Shown piece by piece: positions 7,694 through 13,316 of a stretch of DNA of 16,125 nt; the first letter of the stretch is position 1, and each line of letters starts with the position of its first letter. Both the position numbers and the translations under genes were made by a program. The notes under the pieces are model-generated. The model was not told the origin of the DNA. It was given only the letters and a program-made list of their open reading frames with translations, and made no database searches. The stretch spans positions 1-16,125 of the forward strand of contig JAIRKW010000123.1 of assembly GCA_031259875.1 (NCBI GenBank). The letters are read 5' to 3'. The DNA is from Campylobacteraceae bacterium. Lineage in GTDB: Bacteria > Campylobacterota > Campylobacteria > Campylobacterales > Campylobacteraceae.

Positions 7694-8490
7694 GTGTCAA
7701 AATCGCAGCTATTCAACTCCAAACTCTGCCCATGAGCGAGGCAAAGGCAGACTATTATGTGAGGATTTGCGCTAAAAACGGTATTAATCTTATAGTGCTT
7801 GGCGAATATGTGCTGAACAGCTTTTTTAAAGAGCTTGAGAAGATTCCTGTCCCTATGATAAAAGAGCAGTCCGAACATAAACTCACACTCTTTAAAAAGC
7901 TTGCCAAAGAATATAATCTTACGATAATTGCGCCTGTAGTTTTATACAAAAAAGAGAAACTTTATAAAGTTGTTGCGCGCTTTATGCCAAATATTACGCT
8001 TTTTTATGAGCAAAAATTTTTGATAAATTATAAGCATTGGGATGAGGATAAATTTTTTGCCAACAATACAAAAGATATGTCTGTGCCGATATTTACGCAT
8101 GAAGGGTTAAAAATAGGCATTATCAGCGGTTTTGAAGCGCATTTTGACCTGCTTTGGCGGGAGATTTTAAAAAAAAGAGTCGATTTGGTTTTGGTGCCTA
8201 GCGTTGGCGCATTTGAATCGCGTTCAAGATGGAATGAACTGTTGAAAACCAGAGCATTTTTAAACGGCGTTTATATCCTGCGTGTAAATAGGATAGGAAG
8301 CTTTAAAGACAAAACACATTCGTGGTATTTTTATGGCAGCAGCGCTCTTTATTCGCCTGAAGGTATAATCGAAGCTTCATTGGGCGATAATGAAGAGATG
8401 CTTGTAAGCGAAATAGACGCTGACGTAGTCTTGGAAGCCAGAAAAGCGTGGGGTTTTAGAAATCAACTTATTAAAAAAGGACTTTTGTAA
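7690..8490 (+). CDS. Nitrilase-superfamily protein lacking the catalytic cysteine
   Basis: The 266-residue protein has the carbon-nitrogen hydrolase fold pattern: the N-terminal strand VKIAAIQLQ, the Glu39 segment LIVLGEY, LTIIAPVVLY, and near the end GSSALYSPEGIIEASLGDNEE. The family nucleophile normally sits in a motif like G-x-x-I-C-Y-D-x-x-F. Here the matching stretch is GIISGFEAHF, so residue 147 (codon 8128-8130) is Gly, not Cys. The usual catalytic Lys position (YxKxxL) reads YEQKFL, leaving Gln108 or a shifted Lys109. Amidase activity is therefore doubtful, and it may be a pseudoenzyme with a binding or structural role. The start codon overlaps the xseB stop (ATGA). The fixed position after xseB in C. 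jejuni (recalled as Cj1056c) suggests it is kept by selection. It ends the operon. Confidence 0.85.
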   Translation: MSVKIAAIQLQTLPMSEAKADYYVRICAKNGINLIVLGEYVLNSFFKELEKIPVPMIKEQSEHKLTLFKKLAKEYNLTIIAPVVLYKKEKLYKVVARFMPNITLFYEQKFLINYKHWDEDKFFANNTKDMSVPIFTHEGLKIGIISGFEAHFDLLWREILKKRVDLVLVPSVGAFESRSRWNELLKTRAFLNGVYILRVNRIGSFKDKTHSWYFYGSSALYSPEGIIEASLGDNEEMLVSEIDADVVLEARKAWGFRNQLIKKGLL

Positions 8491-8536
8491 AAGAGTTGAT
8501 ACAATTGGGATTATTTGTTTTTATGAGTAGTTTTGA

Positions 8537-8553
8537 GAGTTGGAAGCCAACTC
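8537..8553 (+). terminator. Hairpin, candidate terminator of the metX-xseB-nitrilase transcript
   Basis: Perfect 7-bp stem GAGTTGG/CCAACTC with loop AAG, 46 nt after the stop codon, followed by ATTTTAAAAGG. The T-run is only four bases, so termination strength is uncertain. It could equally be a dispersed intergenic repeat. Confidence 0.4.
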
Positions 8554-8963
8554 ATTTTAAAAGGTTTGAGATTTTAAGCTGAAGGGTTTAAAAAAGCTTT
8601 TTTATAGACTCCGCGTCTTCTTAAGTGTATATTGGCTGATTATTTCTTGGTTTTGTTATTAAAAAAGTCATAATGGAAGTAGTACAAATAATACAGTTAT
8701 TTTCCGATATCATATAACACTGCAACGACAGAAAATTTGTCATTTTTTATTCAAATAAAAAACAGGCATTAATTTATTAGATTGTTATGAACACCATCTA
8801 TTAAAGAGTGCGAAGTACGACGCAGTAATCTATAGAAACCGCCAAAAATAGTTAACTATTTCAACTCTGTTCAAGAAATGAAAGATTTGCAGTTTTGAGT
8901 TAAAAACATTAAATTACCATGCTGACTTCATCAACTTGCAATAACAATGTTTGCAAAAAGCGT

Positions 8964-8994
8964 CTATTTTACTTAGGCAGTAAAAGTAAAATAG
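8964..8994. repeat. 11-bp perfect inverted repeat with 9-nt loop
   Basis: CTATTTTACTT (8964-8974) and AAGTAAAATAG (8984-8994) are exact reverse complements around AGGCAGTAA. No T-run follows on either strand, so it is not a standard terminator. It lies inside the gene-free region and has no assigned role. Confidence 0.7.
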
Positions 8995-9120
8995 TACTGG
9001 CAGATTATTATATTTTTCAAAACTAGGTATTGTCGTGAAATTTACTCGCTTATTGTATTTTTTGCAGTAAAAAAATTGAGTCTTGCAATACGAAATATTT
9101 AATTTCTTAAAAAACAAGAT

Positions 9121-9149
9121 AAAAAAGGCAAGATTAAAACCCTGCCTTT
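9121..9149 (-). terminator. Rho-independent terminator of the cytochrome gene (works both ways)
   Basis: Read on the - strand: AAAGGCA, then GGG-TTTTAA-TCT (wobble/G-C extension), then TGCCTTT followed by more T (TTTTTTAT overall). The 7-bp core stem begins 5 nt after the cytochrome stop. The same stem followed by ATTTTTT on the + strand could also stop transcription coming from the left. Confidence 0.8.
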
Positions 9150-9154
9150 ATTTT

Positions 9155-10369
9155 TTATAATTTTAAGTCCAACGACGCAACCGGATAATCTTTATTAAAC
9201 GTAGCATCGCTGAAATTGATAAGCTTTAATATTCTGTCGCTTACAAGTCTGTAAGTTACAGTTATTTTAACATCCGTAGCACCCCGGAATTTTGGAATAC
9301 TCAATTTTCTTGTCTCATACGGAGTAAGTCTGTTATCGCTCTTGATGGACGCTGCAATGTATGGCACTATCTCTTTACCTTTTTTGTCTACATATACTGT
9401 CTCAAGCGTGTAAATTTGCGTATCCAAGACATTTGCGCCGTTTTTGAATTCTATTTTAACGTCCATGCTTCTGCCGCCAAAACCGGTTGGAGCTTTGTGG
9501 GGCGTGAGGTTTGTAAGTTTAAGTATTAGATTGCTGCCTTCAGATTTTGCATCAATAGACAACGTCTCTTTCAATATATCACTGTTTCTTGCGCCTTCAA
9601 ATAAGTGTGAGCGAATCTCTCTTTCATTTGCTGTAGTGCCCGGTCTTGTTATTTCCGGAGTTATAATACCTTTTCTTTTTGTACTCATATGACAATCGGC
9701 ACATCTTTGGCTTGTCTCGCCGCTTCCCAAGAACTCTTTACCTGTAGCATATAATTCGATTTTGTTTGCATTATTGCCGCCGAAGTGGCAAACCATACAA
9801 AGTTTATCAGAGTTAGTAAAATGCTCTTTTTGTACGGATTTATGGATACCAGCTCTTCCGTCGTCTTCAAAAGGTCCGTAAATTACGTCATTTGGTCCCC
9901 ATTCTATGGCTTTAAAGCCTCTCATTTCCATATTCATACTCTCGTTTATCTCTTGTACATTGTGACAGATATTACAGCTGATGCCGTCTTTTATATTGGC
10001 GTCGCCTACAGAGGCTTCAATGCGTTTTGTCTGTTCTGTTTCAACATTTAAAACTTTAGCTAAGTTGAATGAGTCTTTGCTGCTAATCTCTTTAATAGTC
10101 ATTTTCGGGTTATGACACTGCGCACAGCCTACAAGCACGCTCTCTTCAGGCTGGTATGTAACGCGGCTGATATAATTTATCATAGCTTTATATATTGGAT
10201 TGCTATCAATGTGTGAGCGTGAATGCCAGGTAGTAGCCCAATCCTTGGCTTGGTCCTTATGACAGCTAAAACAGACATAAGAGCTTGTACCAGCTCCGCT
10301 TAACTGCGCATAAGCAAAAGAAGCTAAACATATCATGAATCCCGCAAAACAGACTAACTTTGTTTTCAT
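9155..10369 (-). CDS. Secreted pentaheme cytochrome c, c554-like
   Basis: 404 residues with a signal peptide (MKTK, hydrophobic 5-20, likely cut after AYA at 21), so the mature protein is periplasmic. Five CXXCH heme sites: CFSCH 33-37, CAQCH 82-86, CNICH 132-136, CMVCH 191-195 and CADCH 223-227. Spare histidines at 49, 53, 176, 183, 255 and 291 could be distal ligands. The heme part (about 25-230) resembles cytochrome c554-type multiheme domains. Residues about 270-404 have no heme motif and look like a beta-sandwich, with NLTPHKAPTGFGGR at its start. There is no CXXCK site, so it is not NrfA, and five hemes exclude octaheme hydroxylamine oxidoreductase. The partner enzyme is not nearby. ATG is preceded by AGGATTTCACT. 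Opposite strand to all neighbours. Substrate unknown; an electron-transfer role is inferred. Confidence 0.88.
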   Translation of the reverse strand: MKTKLVCFAGFMICLASFAYAQLSGAGTSSYVCFSCHKDQAKDWATTWHSRSHIDSNPIYKAMINYISRVTYQPEESVLVGCAQCHNPKMTIKEISSKDSFNLAKVLNVETEQTKRIEASVGDANIKDGISCNICHNVQEINESMNMEMRGFKAIEWGPNDVIYGPFEDDGRAGIHKSVQKEHFTNSDKLCMVCHFGGNNANKIELYATGKEFLGSGETSQRCADCHMSTKRKGIITPEITRPGTTANEREIRSHLFEGARNSDILKETLSIDAKSEGSNLILKLTNLTPHKAPTGFGGRSMDVKIEFKNGANVLDTQIYTLETVYVDKKGKEIVPYIAASIKSDNRLTPYETRKLSIPKFRGATDVKITVTYRLVSDRILKLINFSDATFNKDYPVASLDLKL

Positions 10370-10398
10370 AGTGAAATCCTAAAAATGTAAATCAAAAG

Positions 10399-10407
10399 AT
10401 TTTATCA
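10399..10407 (-). promoter_or_regulatory. Extended -10 promoter of the cytochrome gene
   Basis: On the - strand the sequence reads TGATAAAAT, an extended -10 (TGn + TAAAAT), giving a start near 10392 and a leader of about 22 nt before ATG at 10369. A second -10-like TATAAT on the same strand lies farther away (10457-10462). Confidence 0.55.
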
Positions 10408-10440
10408 CAAATTGTTTTAATTATTCTTTGATTGTTACAA
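10407..10440. promoter_or_regulatory. Two ACAA/TTGT palindromes in the divergent control region
   Basis: ACAAATTGT (10407-10415) and TTGTTACAA (10432-10440) are 9-bp dyads with 16 bp between them. Measured from the predicted cytochrome start, the second is centred near -44, about where a class II activator would bind, and the first abuts the extended -10. They do not match a full CRP/FNR consensus, so a regulator cannot be named. Confidence 0.3.
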
Positions 10441-10500
10441 AAATGTCTTAGATTCTATTATAAATAATCGAATAATGGCTGTGGTATTTAAGCCTTTGTT

Positions 10501-10509
10501 TGGTAAAAT
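10501..10509 (+). promoter_or_regulatory. Extended -10 promoter of the aminotransferase-murC-mutS2 operon
   Basis: TGGTAAAAT (TGn + TAAAAT) with T-rich DNA just upstream. Transcription would start near 10516, leaving about 20 nt before ATG 10537. No other promoter of this quality was noticed inside the operon. Confidence 0.6.
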
Positions 10510-10536
10510 CATGTAATTTAGCTTTTGAGGAATATG

Positions 10537-11664
10537 ATGTATTTTCAGCCATATCCATTTGAGAAATTAAACGTTCTTTTAGGTTCTGTCGTTCCTGATG
10601 AGAAATTAAAACCGCTTGCTTTGACAATAGGCGAACCGCAGTTTGAAACTCCGAAATTTATAATAGAGACTTTCAAAAATAGCGCGCATTTTTTAAATAA
10701 ATATCCTAAAATTGCAGGCGAGCAGGTATTGCGCGATGCGCAGATAGATTTTGTGCGCAGGCGTTTTAGCGTCTTTTTGCAACCAAATGAACTTGTAACG
10801 ACTATGGGTACTAGAGAAGCATTATTTAATTTACCGCAATTTTTGCTTTTTGATAAACCAAATCCGCTAATAGCTTATCCTAATCCTTTTTATCAAATTT
10901 ATGAGGGTGCGGCAATAGCCTCGAGAGCGCGCAGCGTCTATTTGGAACTTAAAAAGGAGAATGATTTTAAGCCGCGCATTGATGAGGGAGTGTTAAGAAA
11001 ATGCGATTTGGTGATATTGAATTCCCCGTCTAATCCGACTGCTTCGGTAATGAGTTTGGACGAATTGAAAGAGTGGACGGCGTTGGCGCTGAAATATAAT
11101 TTCATATTAATAAACGATGAGTGTTACAGCGAGATTTATTGTGATAAACCGCCGCATTCGCTTTTGGAAGCGAGCATAGAAATAGGAAATAAGAGCTTTA
11201 AAAATATTTTGGTATTAAACTCTGTCTCCAAACGTTCTTGCGCGCCCTCTTTGCGTTCAGGTTTTGCGGCAGGAGACAGCTCTTTATTGATGCAGTACGC
11301 CAAATATAGAACATATGCCGGCTGCGCAGCAGGCGTTCCTGTGCAGTTTGCTGCTGCCAAAGCGTGGAGTGATGATTTACATACGCATGAGACAAGGCTG
11401 AAATATATTAAAAATTTTGAAATAGCAAAAGAGATTTTGGGTGTTGACAGAAGCAAAGCGACATTTTATATTTGGCTTGAGGTTGATAATGACGAAGAGT
11501 TTGCAAAAAAACTTTATGAAAAGAAAAATGTTAAGGTTTTGCCCGGAAGTTACCTTGGGCGCGAAAGTGCCGGCAAAGGATATGTGCGAATAGCGCTTGT
11601 TTTGGAAGAGAGAGATTTAGGGGAAGCTTTGCAAAGAACAGCAGATTTTATAAAAGGCAGATAA
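10537..11664 (+). CDS. dapC: PLP-dependent class I aminotransferase, DapC-like
   Basis: Probable N-succinyldiaminopimelate aminotransferase, which makes succinyl-diaminopimelate for lysine and peptidoglycan. The 375 residues start MYFQPYPFEKL, a beginning I associate with this DapC group. Fold-type I residues are in register: Asn166 (NSPSNPT), Asp194 and Tyr197 (INDECYSEIY), PLP lysine Lys232 in SVSKRS, Arg240 (LRSGF) and substrate-carboxylate Arg351 (YVRIAL). I chose ATG 10537 because GAGGA (10527-10531) sits 5 nt upstream; ATG 10534 is only 2 nt away from it and a TTG at 10525 precedes the site. murC begins at the base after the stop. The link with murC supports a wall-precursor role, but the exact substrate is inferred; another amino-acid aminotransferase is possible. 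Confidence 0.8.
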   Translation: MYFQPYPFEKLNVLLGSVVPDEKLKPLALTIGEPQFETPKFIIETFKNSAHFLNKYPKIAGEQVLRDAQIDFVRRRFSVFLQPNELVTTMGTREALFNLPQFLLFDKPNPLIAYPNPFYQIYEGAAIASRARSVYLELKKENDFKPRIDEGVLRKCDLVILNSPSNPTASVMSLDELKEWTALALKYNFILINDECYSEIYCDKPPHSLLEASIEIGNKSFKNILVLNSVSKRSCAPSLRSGFAAGDSSLLMQYAKYRTYAGCAAGVPVQFAAAKAWSDDLHTHETRLKYIKNFEIAKEILGVDRSKATFYIWLEVDNDEEFAKKLYEKKNVKVLPGSYLGRESAGKGYVRIALVLEERDLGEALQRTADFIKGR

Positions 11665-12975
11665 TTGAAAAAAATACACTTTATAGGTATTGGCGGTATT
11701 GGTATTTCGGCATTGGCGAGATTTTTAAAACAGCAGGGATATGAGATAACAGGCTCTGATATTAAAGCTTCTAGGACAACAAAAGAGCTTGAGGAGGAGG
11801 GGGTCAAAGTAACTATTCCGCATAATGAAAATGCTATTAATGACCAAGATTTTGTAGTTTATTCGGCGGCGATAAAAGAGTCAAATATGGAACTTATAAA
11901 AGCTAAAAATGAGGGTAAGATTATCTTTTCCCGCAAAGACGCTTTGCCGTTTATCTTAAAAGAAAAGCGTGTATTTTCAGTATGCGGAGCGCACGGCAAA
12001 AGTACTACAAGCGCGATGCTAGCCTCTCTTATAAACGGCTCAATGATAATAGGTGCGATAAGTAAGCAGTTTGGCTCAAATATGCTTTTGCACGACAGCA
12101 GCAATATCGTATTTGAAGCAGATGAAAGTGACGAGAGTTTTTTAAATTCAAATCCATATATCGCCGTAGTAACCAATGCCGAACCGGAACATATGGAGTA
12201 TTATGGGCATGATTTGAACCGTTTTTACGGTGCGTATACAAATTTCCTTTTGAGCGCGAAAATAAGGGTTATAAATGCCGAAGATGATTTCTTGAGTACT
12301 CTGACAAAACTCGAAGCGATAAGACTTTTTCCAAGCCGTGATATAAAAGATTTGCGCTATATTGTAAAAAATGGTGAGCCGTATACTGTTTTTACGCTTA
12401 AAGATTTAGGTTCATTTGAAGTGTATGGTATTGGGTATCATATTGCGCTTGACGCCTCTTTGGCGATTTTGGCAGCATTAAATGAACTGCCGCTTGAAGT
12501 GATACGAGAAAAATTAAAAGAGTTCAAAGGTATTAAAAAACGTTTTGACATCATAAAAAATTCAAAAGATTTTATTCTTATAGATGACTATGCGCATCAT
12601 CCCACCGAGATAAAAGCGACTCTTAAATCAACGGATATTTATGCCCAAATGGCAGGTTTTGATAAAATAACGGCAATATGGCAGCCGCATAAATATTCAC
12701 GCGTTATGGATAATTTAAAGGCTTTTACGCACTGTTTTGAAGGTGCAGGAGAGTTGATAGTTCTGCCTGTCTATTCAGCAGGTGAGACAAAAATGGATAT
12801 AGATTTTGAGAATGAATTTGCCTCATACAATCCGATATTTGCTGACAAAATCGAAAGAATCGAAAATGCTATTTTAGTTTTAAAAGACGGCAATGTTATA
12901 AAAAAGATAGATAAAGGACTTGTTATCGGATTTGGTGCGGGCGATATTACATATCAGCTAAGAGGAGCTTTTTAA
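11665..12975 (+). CDS. murC: UDP-N-acetylmuramate--L-alanine ligase
   Basis: Cytoplasmic ATP-dependent Mur ligase that adds L-Ala to UDP-MurNAc. The 436 residues show the N-terminal UDP-binding loop HFIGIGGIGISALA (5-18), the P-loop GAHGKST (108-114), the EADESDESFL segment, NAEPEHMEYYGHD, and the C-terminal domain start DDYAHHPTEI. The order and the DDYAHHP motif identify MurC. It is shorter than the E. coli enzyme (about 490) and has Ser where GKTT is usual; I take both to be lineage traits. The start is TTG immediately after the dapC stop, with AAAAGGCAG as ribosome site; MKKIHFIGIG fits the family N-terminus and no ATG is available nearby. The stop overlaps the next ATG by one base (TAATG). 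Confidence 0.95.
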   Translation: MKKIHFIGIGGIGISALARFLKQQGYEITGSDIKASRTTKELEEEGVKVTIPHNENAINDQDFVVYSAAIKESNMELIKAKNEGKIIFSRKDALPFILKEKRVFSVCGAHGKSTTSAMLASLINGSMIIGAISKQFGSNMLLHDSSNIVFEADESDESFLNSNPYIAVVTNAEPEHMEYYGHDLNRFYGAYTNFLLSAKIRVINAEDDFLSTLTKLEAIRLFPSRDIKDLRYIVKNGEPYTVFTLKDLGSFEVYGIGYHIALDASLAILAALNELPLEVIREKLKEFKGIKKRFDIIKNSKDFILIDDYAHHPTEIKATLKSTDIYAQMAGFDKITAIWQPHKYSRVMDNLKAFTHCFEGAGELIVLPVYSAGETKMDIDFENEFASYNPIFADKIERIENAILVLKDGNVIKKIDKGLVIGFGAGDITYQLRGAF

Positions 12976-13316
12976 TGATAATTTTTGTGCGTGCGATTTT
13001 GGCAGTAATTTTATTGTTTATAATTATGTTTATCTTCTACTCAAAAAGTGGTAGATTTACATTTGCCAAGCATCTTATTATCGGCACATTAATATTGCTG
13101 CTTATAGGCGTTATAGCATTTTACGAAATAAGCGGCACGAAACAGAGTAAATTAAACAGAGAGCTTTTGGATGCCTTCAATCAAAACAAAACTCTCGTTT
13201 GCAAAGAGCACGAAGTAACATCAGCTGATTTTACTTTTGTCGGCGGCACAAAAGTCTTTACGCAAAAAAAAGCAGGACAAAGCATTATCTCTATAGAGGA
13301 TTGCGAGGTCAAATAG
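12975..13316 (+). CDS. Small membrane protein between murC and mutS2
   Basis: 113 residues. Two hydrophobic segments, about 2-22 and 34-51, are joined by a basic loop (SKSGRFTFAKH). A hydrophilic C-terminal part (52-113) holds the only two cysteines, Cys76 (LVCKE) and Cys110 (IEDCE). By the positive-inside rule the loop is cytoplasmic, which puts the C-terminal domain in the periplasm where the cysteines could form a disulfide. The family is not recognised. The ATG overlaps the murC stop (TAATG) and its TAG overlaps the mutS2 GTG (TAGTG), so it is tightly coupled in the operon. From memory, C. jejuni has a membrane protein here too (Cj1053c). A wall-related role is only guilt by association. 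Confidence 0.8.
   Translation: MIIFVRAILAVILLFIIMFIFYSKSGRFTFAKHLIIGTLILLLIGVIAFYEISGTKQSKLNRELLDAFNQNKTLVCKEHEVTSADFTFVGGTKVFTQKKAGQSIISIEDCEVK

Larger units (their letters stand above)
8491..9123. other. Gene-free, palindrome-rich intergenic region
   Basis: About 630 bp without a convincing gene on either strand: the open frames are short, lack ribosome sites and have skewed composition. It contains several dyads: GAGTTGG/CCAACTC (8537-8553), the 16-bp palindrome TAAAAAAGCTTTTTTA (8589-8604), TTTTTTATT/AATAAAAAA with a 2-nt spacer (8743-8762), an interrupted TCTAT-TGCG/CGCA-ATAGA dyad (8797-8836), the perfect AAATAGTTAACTATTT (8846-8861) and an 11-bp hairpin (8964-8994). It separates the convergent nitrilase-like and cytochrome genes. 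It could be decayed mobile DNA, regulatory DNA or an unrecognised RNA; no tRNA, rRNA or CRISPR pattern is seen. Confidence 0.6.

Noticed and set aside
8523..8582. 19-codon + strand open frame over the hairpin after the nitrilase-like gene
   Set aside because: No ribosome site, very short, and its codons are dictated by the inverted repeat; treated as a terminator or repeat instead.
8743..8762. TTTTTTATT/AATAAAAAA dyad as a terminator
   Set aside because: A pure A/T stem with a 2-nt spacer cannot form a stable terminator hairpin; chance in AT-rich DNA is likely.
8914..9117. - strand 67-codon frame with several cysteines in the gene-free region
   Set aside because: The start would be TTG with no ribosome site. 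The cysteines come from TGC/TGT-rich, AT-rich DNA, the spacing matches no zinc motif, and the frame runs through the 11-bp hairpin.
9155..10369. Assignment of the cytochrome to NrfA nitrite reductase or octaheme hydroxylamine oxidoreductase
   Set aside because: There is no CXXCK heme site, only five CXXCH motifs, and a heme-free C-terminal third; neither family fits.
10525..10536. Longer TTG start for the aminotransferase
   Set aside because: The GAGGA ribosome site lies downstream of this TTG; ATG 10537 has correct spacing and yields the expected MYFQPYPFEK N-terminus.
13301..13315. Longer TTG start for mutS2
   Set aside because: No ribosome site upstream, and the GAGG that serves GTG 13316 lies inside it.
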